This document shows positions 1 through 6,688 of a stretch of 64,000 bases of DNA, in pieces; the stretch's first letter is position 1; every line of letters starts with the position of its first letter. Source of the stretch: Selenomonadaceae bacterium (lineage in GTDB: Bacteria > Bacillota > Negativicutes > Selenomonadales > Selenomonadaceae); assembly GCA_017428215.1 (NCBI GenBank), contig JAFRRH010000022.1, positions 62,001-126,000 on the forward strand. The letters are read 5' to 3'. The translations under genes and the position numbers were made by a program. The notes beneath the pieces are model-generated. The model was not told the DNA's origin, ran no database searches, and saw nothing but the letters and a program-made list of their open reading frames with translations.

Positions 1-1263
1 TGCGCGGTAGGGAATTTCATAAAAACCGCCTTTGGGAAGTTTTTCGGAAACTTTTTCGCCGTGCGCGTCGATAAACCACGCTGTACGACAAACCGCGTCG
101 GGGAAACGGCTTTGGTTGTGATAATCGTCCTCGACCATGTAATATTTGCCTTTAATGCGCCACGATTCACGCGCTCCAAGCATGACAGCTTCGCGACTGA
201 TAAAAGCGTTTTCAAAGCCTGGCAAATGTTTAATCAGATAGCGGGCAATATTGCGCATCATTTTGCGCCCGAAGGTAACTGCTTTGCTGTAGCTTACGGG
301 GTCGGTTGCGCTGAACTTAACGGGAATTTCTGGACAGTTCATACTCATCACGCCGTTTTTGCCGATAATCGTATAGGCTTGCATATATTCGGCTTCGTCT
401 TGAGTAATTTCGCCGCTCTCGACGCCACGCGCCATAAACTCTTCCAATTTGTAGCGTTGTTTACGGTGCATAGCCTCTGCAATTTCAAAATAGGGCAGTT
501 TAGACTTGCACCAATCCTCCTGCAGTTCAATCGCAACGTAGTTATAAAGTTTTTCGGTGTCAATGCCGCCCATTTCAAAGCGGAAACTCAACGGCTGATT
601 GTTGCCGGTCTTTTCGTAGCCGCGTTCATAGTCAACGCCCGCACTACGCGCAAGATAAGCGTCGCCCGTCGCGTCAATAAAAATCTTCGCCTTAACTGCC
701 GCAAGTCCTTCAATCGTCTGAACAATCACCGCCGTAATTTTATCGCCCGCAGTCAGCGAATCAACGACGACCGTTTGATAAAAAACATTAACGCCCGCCT
801 CTTCGCACATTTCGTCATGAATTTCGGCTAAAATTTCGGGATTGTGCCACGTCTGTTGAGTTACGCCGTCGAAAGGTTCAATGCCTTTTGCGCGAAGTCT
901 TTGTTTAAGCTCCGTAAGATAAGGCGTGTCGCTGTCGGGGGCGTGCGTGTCCATAAACGGATAAACGCAACCCAAAACTCCAAGCCCGCCAAGCGCAATG
1001 CCGCGTTCGAATAAAATCGTGTTCGCACCGTTTCTAGCCGCATTGACAGCCGCCGCCGTGCCAGAAGGACCTCCGCCGCAAATGCAAACGTCAGCATTAA
1101 CGACGGGAATTTTTTTATTAGCATATTTGATAGATTCGCCAGAAATTTTTTCCGCCGCGTCGACATGAGGAGTGGAGCCGCTAAGCACGACGCCCGCCGC
1201 AGTCACTCCCGCTAATTTCAGCAAGTCTCTACGCGAAATCGGAATTGAAAAACTTCTTTCCAT
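1..1263 (-). CDS. Tat-exported FAD-dependent oxidoreductase (3' end cut by window)
   Basis: Reads without interruption from an ATG at 1263 to the left window edge, so the C-terminus is missing. The start is set by AGGTGA seven bases upstream. The first 30 residues form a twin-arginine signal (SRRDLLK at 10-16, then the hydrophobic stretch LAGVTAAGVVLSG), so export is predicted. A dinucleotide-binding motif CICGGGPSG follows at 60-68, and later comes an FAD-family GDAYLARSAG segment near IFIDATG, placing it in the large FAD-dependent oxidoreductase family (PF12831-like, fumarate reductase/BaiN-like fold). The substrate cannot be told from the sequence. It is the only gene of its unit visible here and lies downstream of a tRNA terminator. 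Confidence 0.8.
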   Translation of the reverse strand, partial: MERSFSIPISRRDLLKLAGVTAAGVVLSGSTPHVDAAEKISGESIKYANKKIPVVNADVCICGGGPSGTAAAVNAARNGANTILFERGIALGGLGVLGCVYPFMDTHAPDSDTPYLTELKQRLRAKGIEPFDGVTQQTWHNPEILAEIHDEMCEEAGVNVFYQTVVVDSLTAGDKITAVIVQTIEGLAAVKAKIFIDATGDAYLARSAGVDYERGYEKTGNNQPLSFRFEMGGIDTEKLYNYVAIELQEDWCKSKLPYFEIAEAMHRKQRYKLEEFMARGVESGEITQDEAEYMQAYTIIGKNGVMSMNCPEIPVKFSATDPVSYSKAVTFGRKMMRNIARYLIKHLPGFENAFISREAVMLGARESWRIKGKYYMVEDDYHNQSRFPDAVCRTAWFIDAHGEKVSEKLPKGGFYEIPYRA

Positions 1264-1293
1264 AAAAAATCACCTCGACAGTAATTTTAACAT

Positions 1294-1341
1294 AAAAAAA
1301 TACCCCGCCGCAAATTTTTTACGTCTGCGACGAGGTATTTT
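1294..1341 (-). terminator. Terminator of tRNA-Ala
   Basis: Imperfect inverted repeat AAAATACCCCGCCGCA / TGCGACGAGGTATTTT with G-U pairs around an AT-rich loop. On the minus strand it follows the tRNA and ends in a T-rich run, before the start of the FAD oxidoreductase. Confidence 0.65.
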
Positions 1342-1391
1342 AATTTATATTGACATCAATCACGTTCATCTGATTGTTAAATTTTCAAATT

Positions 1392-1467
1392 TGGTGGAGA
1401 CGAGGGGGATCGAACCCCTGACCTCTTGACTGCCAGTCAAACGCTCTCCCAGCTGAGCTACGCCCCC
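1392..1467 (-). tRNA. tRNA-Ala (anticodon GGC)
   Basis: The minus strand reads GGGGGCGTAGCTCAGCTGGG at the 5' end, anticodon loop CTGGCAG (anticodon GGC) flanked by the TTGA/TCAA stem, T-loop GGTTCGATCCC, and an encoded 3' ACCA. The acceptor stem carries a G3:U70 pair, the alanine identity element, which agrees with the anticodon. 76 nt. Confidence 0.95.
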
Positions 1468-1479
1468 ATGACGCAACGT

Positions 1480-1508
1480 ATATTAAATCATTTATCGGCA
1501 GTTGTCAA
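1480..1508 (-). promoter_or_regulatory. Promoter of tRNA-Ala
   Basis: Minus strand TTGACA (1508-1503), 17-bp spacer, TAATAT (1485-1480), ending about 12 bp before the mature 5' end of the tRNA. Near-consensus sigma-A promoter. Confidence 0.75.
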
Positions 1509-1534
1509 GGAAAAATTATGCCGGCACAATATCA

Positions 1535-1564
1535 TTGACAAAAATTTTTCCGCGAATACAATAT
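1535..1564 (+). promoter_or_regulatory. Probable promoter of sufCB
   Basis: TTGACA at 1535, 18-bp spacer, CAATAT at 1559, followed by the GGAGG of sufC. The -35 is perfect and the -10 weak. It is the only candidate in the tRNA-sufC gap. Confidence 0.5.
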
Positions 1565-1594
1565 TTTTAAACTCTGCATAGGAGGCGAATTATT

Positions 1595-2329
1595 TTGCTT
1601 GAAATAAAAAATCTACACGTCAAAGCGGGCGATAAAGAAATTCTGCGCGGGCTAAACTTAAACGTTGATAAGGGCGAAGTTCACGTAATACTTGGACCAA
1701 ACGGCTCCGGCAAGTCAACGCTTATGAACGTTATCTTAGGGCACCCAAAATACGAGATTACAGACGGCGAAATATTTTTCGAGGGCGAAGACTTAACCGC
1801 GCTGAAAACTTTTGAACGGGCGCGACACGGAATTTTTTTATCGTTCCAAAATCCTGAAGAAATTCCCGGCATTACCGTAGAAAATATGTTGCGCACGGCT
1901 AAGCAGTCAATCACCGGCGAAAAGATTAAAATTCTCCAATTCCATAAAGAACTGCTTGAGCTTATGAAGGAATTGCAAATTGCGCCCGAATACGCTAGCC
2001 GTTATATGAATGTCGGCTTTAGCGGCGGCGAAAAAAAACGCAACGAAATTCTCCAGCTGTTAACGCTCAATCCAAAACTTGCGCTCCTCGACGAGACTGA
2101 CAGCGGGCTTGACGTTGACGCTGTAGAAATTGTTTCCAAAGGCGTCGCCAAATTCCATAACGAAAATAATTCCTGCATAATCATTACGCACAACGCGCAG
2201 ATTTTAAAACATTTGCCGGTTAATCGTGCTCATATTTTTTTAAACGGACGGATTGTTAAAAGTGGCGGCGCAGAACTCGTTAATGCCGTTTCCGAACACG
2301 GTTATGCACCTTTTGAGGTTGAATCATGA
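1595..2329 (+). CDS. sufC: Fe-S cluster assembly ATPase SufC
   Basis: 244-residue ABC-type ATPase of the SUF system. It binds SufB in the cytosol and powers Fe-S cluster assembly on that scaffold. Visible motifs: Walker A GPNGSGKST, the SufC-type signature FSGGEKKRNEIL (GEKKR in place of the transporter GQQQR), and Walker B running into LLDETDSGLDVDA, a SufC hallmark. The start is TTG at 1595, preceded by GGAGG at 1581. It overlaps sufB by four bases (ATGA), so the two are translationally coupled. No sufD, sufS or sufU follows, which is unlike the usual sufCDSUB order of Bacillota. Confidence 0.95.
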   Translation: MLEIKNLHVKAGDKEILRGLNLNVDKGEVHVILGPNGSGKSTLMNVILGHPKYEITDGEIFFEGEDLTALKTFERARHGIFLSFQNPEEIPGITVENMLRTAKQSITGEKIKILQFHKELLELMKELQIAPEYASRYMNVGFSGGEKKRNEILQLLTLNPKLALLDETDSGLDVDAVEIVSKGVAKFHNENNSCIIITHNAQILKHLPVNRAHIFLNGRIVKSGGAELVNAVSEHGYAPFEVES

Positions 2330-3720
2330 AAAATTATATTCAAGACATAGAGCGGGCACTTTACGACGTGCGCGACGCCGATAAATCAATTTACAAGAGC
2401 GACGCGGGCTTGACGGAGGAAATTATTCGCGATATATCTGCGCGGAAAAAAGATCCGTCGTGGATGCTTGATTTTCGTTTAAAGTCGCTGGAAGTTTATA
2501 AAAAAATAAATTTGCCGACGTGGGGACCTGACATTAGCGAACTAAACATGGACGAAATTGTTACCTACGTTAAGCCGAACGCCGCGCAGGTCAACGATTG
2601 GTCGCAAGTGCCCGACGAGATTAAAAATACTTTCGACAGGTTAGGCATTCCCGCCGCCGAAAAAAAATCGCTCGCGGGCGTCGGAGCGCAATACGATTCG
2701 GAAGTCGTCTATCACAGCATACAGAAACGGCTGACAGATTTGGGCGTTGTTTATACAGATATGGAAACTGCGCTTGTCGAACACGAGGATATTGTCCGCG
2801 AATATTTTATGACGCTCGTGCCGCCCAAAGATCATAAATTTGCGGCGTTGCACGGAGCAGTTTGGTCGGGCGGAAGTTTCGTTTATGTTCCGGCAGGCGT
2901 CGATGTAAAAATTCCGTTGCAATCTTATTTTAGGTTAAATGCGGCGGGCGCAGGACAATTTGAGCACACATTGATAATTGTCGAACCTGGCGCGAAGTTG
3001 CATTTTATAGAAGGCTGCTCGGCTCCGCGCTACAACGTCACGAATTTACATGCGGGTTGCGTCGAACTTTTTGTTAAGGAAGGCGCAAGGCTCCGTTATT
3101 CGACGATAGAAAATTGGTCGCGCAATATGATGAATCTTAACACCAAACGTGCACTTGTCGAGAAAAATGCGCTGGTCGAATGGATTAGCGGTTCTTTTGG
3201 CTCGCATGTGTCAATGTTGTATCCTTGCAGTGTTTTGCACGGCGAAGGCGCACGCGCTGAATTTACCGGCGTAACTTTTGCTGGCAAGGGACAAAATCTT
3301 GACACGGGCGCAATCGTAGTTCACGCGGCTCCGAAAACTTCAGCAAATATAAACACACGAACAATTTCTAAATCGGGCGGCGCGGCAACTTATCGTTCAG
3401 CCGTCAAAGTTACAAAAAATGCGCCCTTTGCAAAGTGTTCCGTCAACTGTGAATCGCTTATGCTTGACGACGAATCGCGCTCGGATACGTTGCCGGTTAT
3501 GGACATTGAAGGCGACGAGGCGGACATTGGGCACGAGGCTAAAATCGGACGTATTTCAGAGGAGGCAGTCTTTTATCTTATGGCGCGTGGTATTTCAGAG
3601 GCGGAGGCGCGTGCAATGATTGTTCGTGGATTCGTTGAACCGATTGCTAAAGAATTGCCGCTTGAATACGCCGTAGAAATGAACAATCTAATCAACTTGG
3701 AATTGGAAGGACAATTATAA
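2326..3720 (+). CDS. sufB: Fe-S cluster assembly scaffold SufB
   Basis: 464-residue scaffold on which Fe-S clusters are built with the SufC ATPase. The family's beta-helix core is recognisable from GGSFVYVPAGVDVKIPLQSYFR, and the C-terminal DIEGDEADIGHEAKIGRISEEAVFYLMARGISEAEA block carries the conserved GHEA histidine. The length is normal for SufB. The ATG overlaps the sufC stop and the gene is followed by a strong terminator. With no SufD and no cysteine desulfurase nearby, it may act as a SufB2C2-type minimal complex; that is inference from gene content. Confidence 0.95.
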   Translation: MKNYIQDIERALYDVRDADKSIYKSDAGLTEEIIRDISARKKDPSWMLDFRLKSLEVYKKINLPTWGPDISELNMDEIVTYVKPNAAQVNDWSQVPDEIKNTFDRLGIPAAEKKSLAGVGAQYDSEVVYHSIQKRLTDLGVVYTDMETALVEHEDIVREYFMTLVPPKDHKFAALHGAVWSGGSFVYVPAGVDVKIPLQSYFRLNAAGAGQFEHTLIIVEPGAKLHFIEGCSAPRYNVTNLHAGCVELFVKEGARLRYSTIENWSRNMMNLNTKRALVEKNALVEWISGSFGSHVSMLYPCSVLHGEGARAEFTGVTFAGKGQNLDTGAIVVHAAPKTSANINTRTISKSGGAATYRSAVKVTKNAPFAKCSVNCESLMLDDESRSDTLPVMDIEGDEADIGHEAKIGRISEEAVFYLMARGISEAEARAMIVRGFVEPIAKELPLEYAVEMNNLINLELEGQL

Positions 3721-3727
3721 AAAAATT

Positions 3728-3764
3728 AGCGGCTCGTTCCGATTGGAGCGGGTCGCTTTTTTTT
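3728..3764 (+). terminator. Terminator of sufCB
   Basis: AGCGGCTCGTTCC / GGAGCGGGTCGCT stem with wobble pairs, tetranucleotide loop, then eight T. The T-run abuts the stop codon of the convergent dehydratase gene. Confidence 0.85.
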
Positions 3765-4923
3765 AAACGAATCTACAAACGTGGTCAACGGCAATATCCG
3801 AAAATCCATAAGCTTCTGCCTTAGTAAGGCGTCCGTTGCACACGTCATGAATTTTTTTCAAGAGTAAATCTCCCGCGTCGGCAATCGTTAGCTCGCCCGC
3901 GATTATGCCGCTCAAGTCCACGTCGATATTATCTTCCATCCACGAATAAGTTTGCGCATTGGCAGTAACTTTAAGCACAGGAACAATCGCGTTGCCGGTC
4001 GGCGTTCCGCGTCCAGTCGTAAAGATAATCGCATTGCAACCCGCCGCAACCATTGACGTTATCGACGAAATATCATAACCTGCCGTGTCCATGACGATTG
4101 CGCCGCGCCTCGTCGGACGTGTTGCCTGTTCTAAAACTTCAACAATAGGACGAGTGCCGCCTTTCCTTATGCAACCTAAACTTTTCTCATCAATGGTAGA
4201 AAGCCCGCCGAATTTATTTCCGGGCGTCGGCTGACCTGCGCGGCAATCTTGTCCTGCCGCTTTTAAATGCGCTTCATAATCCGCGCAGATTCTTATAATT
4301 TTGTTGTGAAGTTCCGGAGTAGCCGCCCGCTTAGCCAAAACATGTTCGCCGCCAATCCATTCAATCGACTCGCTCATAAGTGTTGACGCGCCTAAGTCAA
4401 CAAGTTTATCGCTAAGCTCACCGACTGCAGGATTAGAGGCAATGCCGCTCGTCGCGTCCGAACCGCCACATTCAATCCCCAACAACAATTCGGAAATATC
4501 GCAGAGTTCTTTTTGTTGAAGACCTGCCTCCGCCGCCAAATCTCGCGCCGCACGTACAGCCTTTTCAATCGTCTTGAGCGTTCCGCCTTCCTCTTGAATT
4601 CCAAACGACACAACTGGCTTGCTAGTCATCGATTTAATCTTGTCGCGCAATTTGGCATGAGGAACCGTCTCACAACCCAGCCCGATTATCACCACGCCGA
4701 AAACATTCGGATTGCACGCAAAGCCCGTTAAAATTTTCTGCGACATGTCAGTATTGGCTTGAACGTCTGAACAGCCCGTGTTAAAAATTATGTTGACTGC
4801 GCCGCGCACTTGACTTGCAACAATCCGCGCCGTCTCACTTCCGCAAGCGCACGTCGGCAAAATCAAAACGTGATTGCGAATACCCGCTCGACCGTCCGCC
4901 CGCTTATATCCCCAAAAATTCAT
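3763..4923 (-). CDS. UxaA/SuyB-family dehydratase or lyase, large subunit
   Basis: 386-residue protein matching the C-terminal domain of the altronate/galactarate dehydratase family, which also includes (2R)-sulfolactate sulfo-lyase large subunit SuyB. Seen: the N-terminal GYKRADGRAGIRNHVLILPTC start typical of the family, NTGCSDVQ, ACNPNVFGVVIIGLGCE, and LLGIECGGSDATSGIASNPAVG, where conserved cysteines would hold a metal. A one-base gap separates it from the SAF-domain subunit upstream, so the two make a split enzyme. The two-subunit layout is shared by SuyAB and by some split UxaA proteins. The substrate (altronate, galactarate or sulfolactate) cannot be decided. Confidence 0.8.
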   Translation of the reverse strand: MNFWGYKRADGRAGIRNHVLILPTCACGSETARIVASQVRGAVNIIFNTGCSDVQANTDMSQKILTGFACNPNVFGVVIIGLGCETVPHAKLRDKIKSMTSKPVVSFGIQEEGGTLKTIEKAVRAARDLAAEAGLQQKELCDISELLLGIECGGSDATSGIASNPAVGELSDKLVDLGASTLMSESIEWIGGEHVLAKRAATPELHNKIIRICADYEAHLKAAGQDCRAGQPTPGNKFGGLSTIDEKSLGCIRKGGTRPIVEVLEQATRPTRRGAIVMDTAGYDISSITSMVAAGCNAIIFTTGRGTPTGNAIVPVLKVTANAQTYSWMEDNIDVDLSGIIAGELTIADAGDLLLKKIHDVCNGRLTKAEAYGFSDIAVDHVCRFV

Positions 4924-4924
4924 T

Positions 4925-5209
4925 TCAAATCATCTCGCTTGCATAATCTCTTGGAACGCTGAAAATATTTTCGTGCGAAACCCAACCGCCCGCCAAAATG
5001 TCAGACGACGCCTCGCCGATAATTTCTCCGTACTTGAAAATTTTATCGCCCTTCGCAATTTTTTTCAGCGCAACCTTATGCCAAATCGGAATGTCCTCGC
5101 GGCAAATAATTTCACCGCCGCCGAGAATTTTAATCGCATCGCCCGCCGTAGCCGCCGTTGTGCAAGTCGCGACGTTGTCTTTTTTATCAAGTAAAATCGC
5201 GTTCGTCAT
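4925..5209 (-). CDS. UxaA/SuyA-family SAF-domain small subunit
   Basis: 94-residue protein equal to the N-terminal SAF domain of altronate dehydratase or the small subunit SuyA. It contains the pattern DNVATCTTAATAGDAI, then IPIWHKVALKKIAKGDKIFKYGE, where the histidine and KVA(L) lie in the family's typical substrate-site stretch. The start at 5209 is preceded by AAGGAG. It partners the large subunit immediately downstream. Its upstream region overlaps, on the opposite strand, the promoter of the first toxin-like peptide, so the two start regions are divergent and very close. Confidence 0.8.
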   Translation of the reverse strand: MTNAILLDKKDNVATCTTAATAGDAIKILGGGEIICREDIPIWHKVALKKIAKGDKIFKYGEIIGEASSDILAGGWVSHENIFSVPRDYASEMI

Positions 5210-5221
5210 GGTTTAATCTCC

Positions 5222-5250
5222 TTGAAAAAATTATGAACGTATGCTATATT
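5222..5250 (+). promoter_or_regulatory. Promoter of small peptide 1 (toxin-like)
   Basis: TTGAAA, 17-bp spacer, TATATT. A 5' leader of about 50 nt follows. It contains the hairpin CCTCTC-gctt-GAGAGG (5280-5295) that runs into the G-rich ribosome site of the peptide and could sequester it. Confidence 0.7.
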
Positions 5251-5308
5251 AAATGCGGCAGGCTCGGTGAGTCGGCTCTCCTCTCGCTTGAGAGGGGGGG
5301 GTGATGTC

Positions 5309-5386
5309 ATGGACAAATTCCAGTGGTTGCAGCTCATTCTCAGCTTGATTCAGACCGTCCTGATGTTGCTCACGTTCTTGGATTAA
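5309..5386 (+). CDS. 25-aa hydrophobic peptide, candidate type I toxin 1
   Basis: ATG at 5309 to TAA at 5384, preceded by a run of eight G plus TGATGTC as ribosome site. The peptide starts MDKFQWLQLILSL and ends LTFLD: charged N-terminus, a central stretch of about 16 hydrophobic residues, and an acidic end, like membrane-acting type I toxins. It has its own promoter, an SD-blocking leader hairpin and a convergent antisense promoter downstream (5542-5514). It does not resemble peptides 2 and 3 beyond size and hydrophobicity. Fst/TxpA-type toxicity is inferred from architecture, not from a family match. Confidence 0.6.
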   Translation: MDKFQWLQLILSLIQTVLMLLTFLD

Positions 5387-5394
5387 TCTAGGAA

Positions 5395-5507
5395 CGAAAA
5401 AAGCCGCATTTGCGGACGCGACCTTCTTCAAATACCTATTGACTAACGAGAGAAGGCGTCGACGTTCCCCAACATCGACCTGCCATTAAAATTGTCTTTT
5501 TTAAAAC
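5395..5507 (-). ncRNA. Candidate antisense antitoxin RNA A
   Basis: Predicted transcript from the minus promoter at 5542-5514, ending at the GC stem CCGC-AAAT-GCGG followed by TTTTTT (complement of 5397-5402). It overlaps the 3' part of the peptide 1 mRNA. The flanking GGAACG (5391) / CGTTCC (5463) pair and the GACGC..CTTCT / AGAAGGCGTC pair can form a larger shared hairpin. Confidence 0.6.
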
Positions 5508-5513
5508 ATAGAA

Positions 5514-5542
5514 AATTTATCACACGCTTAAACTTTTGTCAA
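5514..5542 (-). promoter_or_regulatory. Antisense promoter A
   Basis: Minus strand TTGACA (5542-5537), 17-bp spacer, TAAATT (5519-5514). The same layout, with nearly the same spacer ending GTGTGA or CTTGTGA, recurs at 5709-5681, 6073-6045, 6210-6182, 6582-6554 and 6703-6675. Confidence 0.75.
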
Positions 5543-5579
5543 TGCCTGTAAATTTCCATTGGCAAAAAAATTTAGGAAC

Positions 5580-5674
5580 GAAAAAAGCCGCATTTGCGGA
5601 CGCGACCTTCTTCAAACCTCACTATATTAAGAGAGAAGGCATCGACCTGCCATTAAAATTACCTTCTTTAAAGC
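5580..5674 (-). ncRNA. Candidate antisense RNA B (second copy, no toxin of its own)
   Basis: Promoter TTGACA-17-TAAATT at 5709-5681. Its terminator segment, 5573-5615, repeats 5389-5431 of module A base for base, followed by the same GAGAGAAGGC..TCGACCTGCCATTAAAATT order. No peptide ORF lies between the two copies, so this is an extra antitoxin-like module. Confidence 0.55.
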
Positions 5675-5712
5675 GTAGAAAATTTATCACACGACTAAGC
5701 TTTTGTCAAATA

Positions 5713-5741
5713 TTGAACGTCTGAAATCTTTCTGATATAAT
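5713..5741 (+). promoter_or_regulatory. Promoter of small peptide 2
   Basis: TTGAAC, 17-bp spacer, TATAAT. The stretch TATTGAACGTCTGAAATC through TATAATTTC.CCGATGCTAC is repeated nearly unchanged upstream of peptide 3 (6214-6242). It lies back to back with antisense promoter B. Confidence 0.8.
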
Positions 5742-5797
5742 TTCACCGATGCTACCACTTTCTGGAGGCATACGCCAAAAGAAAGGAGGTGTTCAAT

Positions 5798-5884
5798 ATG
5801 TTGAGGGTAATTGTCGCCCTTGTCCGCGGTGTTCTCGTGCGAATTATCGCTAAGTTCATCTACGACAAGATATTTGATGAGTAG
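5798..5884 (+). CDS. 28-aa peptide, candidate Fst-like type I toxin 2
   Basis: ATG at 5798, TAG at 5882, preceded by AAAGGAGGTG. The product starts MLRVIVALVRGVLVRII and ends KFIYDKIFDE: a hydrophobic stretch then a short charged tail, as in Fst. The tail motif YDK(I/F)F is shared with peptide 3, so the two are related. The leader pairs CTTTCT with AGAAAG directly next to the SD, which could hold it closed. A 13-nt segment of its coding start (5806-5818) recurs at 6007-6019 inside the convergent antisense RNA, giving complementarity at the translation start, as in par RNAI/RNAII. Confidence 0.7.
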   Translation: MLRVIVALVRGVLVRIIAKFIYDKIFDE

Positions 5885-6019
5885 CAGGTCCTAACAACCA
5901 GATGCCCCAGATAATCGCATCACCCTGCGGTTAGGCAAAACGAAGCCCCCGTGCAGTTCACCCTTCTGCGCGGGGGTTGTTCTTCGTTTGTGTTCAAAAC
6001 GTTTAAGGTAATTGTCGCC
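5806..6019. repeat. Direct repeat linking peptide 2 start to its antisense RNA
   Basis: GGTAATTGTCGCC at 5806-5818 (codons 3-7 of peptide 2) and again at 6007-6019, near the 5' end of antisense RNA 2. Because the antisense RNA is read leftward, its copy is complementary to the toxin mRNA start. Direct repeats of this kind are the pairing elements of Fst/par loci. Confidence 0.7.
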
Positions 6020-6038
6020 AAATAGTCTGTTTTTACAC
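5935..6038 (-). ncRNA. Candidate antisense antitoxin RNA 2
   Basis: Promoter TTGACA-17-TAAATT at 6073-6045. The RNA would run left through the 6007-6019 repeat to the long hairpin CAAAACGAAG-CCCCCGTGCAG / CTGCGCGGGGG-TTGTT-CTTCGTTTG (5937-5990). The hairpin has T-rich flanks on both strands and can end both the toxin mRNA and this RNA. Confidence 0.7.
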
Positions 6039-6076
6039 GGCAAAAATTTATCACAAGCTCGCCGCATTGTCAAGGC

Positions 6077-6175
6077 AAAACGAAGCCCCCGTACGGCGTC
6101 CCAATTCCGTGCGAGGGTTTTCGTTCTGTGTACATTATGCTTACTCACACTCGTTAGATGTTTTTCACACTCGTT
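6077..6175 (-). ncRNA. Candidate antisense RNA 2b (tandem extra copy)
   Basis: Promoter TTGACC-17-TAAATT at 6210-6182, hairpin AACGAAGCCCCCGTACGG / CCGTGCGAGGGTTTTCGTT at 6079-6126. The hairpin family is the same as in RNA 2 and RNA 3, but no peptide gene lies between RNA 2 and this module. Confidence 0.55.
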
Positions 6176-6213
6176 GGTTAAAATTTATCACAAGCTTAAG
6201 CTTTGGTCAAATA

Positions 6214-6242
6214 TTGAACGTCTGAAATCTTTCTGATATAAT
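6214..6242 (+). promoter_or_regulatory. Promoter of small peptide 3
   Basis: TTGAAC, 17-bp spacer, TATAAT; near-identical to the peptide 2 promoter. Its -35 is four bases from the -35 of antisense promoter 2b, which fires the other way. Confidence 0.8.
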
Positions 6243-6304
6243 TTCGCCGATGCTACACTCCTCTAACACCAAAGCAGAACACCGAACGAGAGGAGGTGTT
6301 AGTA

Positions 6305-6397
6305 ATGCTCGATATTATTTTATCGTTAGTCTGGGACGTTCTGTCTAAGGTTTTAGGCAGTTATCTCTACGACAAGTTCTTTAAGGACAAAAAGTAG
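6305..6397 (+). CDS. 30-aa peptide, candidate Fst-like type I toxin 3
   Basis: ATG at 6305, TAG at 6395, with AGAGGAGGTGTTAGTA upstream. The product starts MLDIILSLVWDVLSKVLG and ends YLYDKFFKDKK: a hydrophobic helix and a basic tail, close in plan to Fst-family toxins and sharing YDKxF with peptide 2. The leader segment CTCCTCTAACACC can pair with AGAGGAG or GGTGTTAG and so cover the ribosome site. Two pieces of its start (6306-6319 and 6316-6330) recur in the convergent antisense RNA at 6513-6526 and 6536-6550. Confidence 0.7.
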   Translation: MLDIILSLVWDVLSKVLGSYLYDKFFKDKK

Positions 6398-6550
6398 CAG
6401 GCGTTATCCACCCTCTTCCGCCCTCTAACTGAGTCGCATCGGTTATGGTAAACGAGAACCCCCCGTAACGGCGTCGCATTCCGTTTGCAGGGGGTTTCGT
6501 TTGTGTTAGCTTTGCTCGATATTATTGATTGGTACTATTTTATCGTTAGT
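6306..6550. repeat. Split direct repeat linking peptide 3 start to its antisense RNA
   Basis: TGCTCGATATTATT at 6306-6319 and 6513-6526; TATTTTATCGTTAGT at 6316-6330 and 6536-6550. GTGTTAG of the ribosome-site region is also repeated at 6503-6509. The antisense copy carries a short insertion between the two halves. Equivalent to DRa/DRb of par loci. Confidence 0.75.
6448..6547 (-). ncRNA. Candidate antisense antitoxin RNA 3
   Basis: Promoter TTGACA-17-TAAATT at 6582-6554. The RNA would contain the complement of the peptide 3 start region at its 5' end and finish at the hairpin AAACGAGAACCCCCCGTAACGG / CCGTTTGCAGGGGGTTTCGTTT (6450-6502), shared with the toxin mRNA. Confidence 0.7.
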
Positions 6551-6584
6551 TAAAATTTATCACAAGCTCGCCGCATTGTCAAGG

Positions 6585-6668
6585 CAAAACGAAAACCCCT
6601 TGCAGTTCCTCAGGCTACGCGGGATTTTTCGTTTGTGATTGCTGTGTTTGAAACATCTTATCTTATCA
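6585..6668 (-). ncRNA. Candidate antisense RNA 3b (tandem extra copy)
   Basis: Promoter TTGACA (6703-6698)-17-TAAATT (6680-6675), hairpin AAACGAAAACCCCTTGCAG / CTACGCGGGATTTTTCGTTT (6587-6633). The -35 lies inside the last codons of the adjacent restriction-modification gene (stop at 6689-6691). Confidence 0.55.
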
Positions 6669-6688
6669 GTTAAAAATTTATCAAACGC

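Noticed and set aside
61..831. 256-codon plus-strand frame
   Set aside because: Lies wholly opposite the FAD oxidoreductase, which has clear signal and FAD motifs.
1392..1467. tRNA-Ala as a possible prophage or island attachment site
   Set aside because: No integrase, no direct repeat of the tRNA 3' end found in the window. Same for tRNA-Pro.
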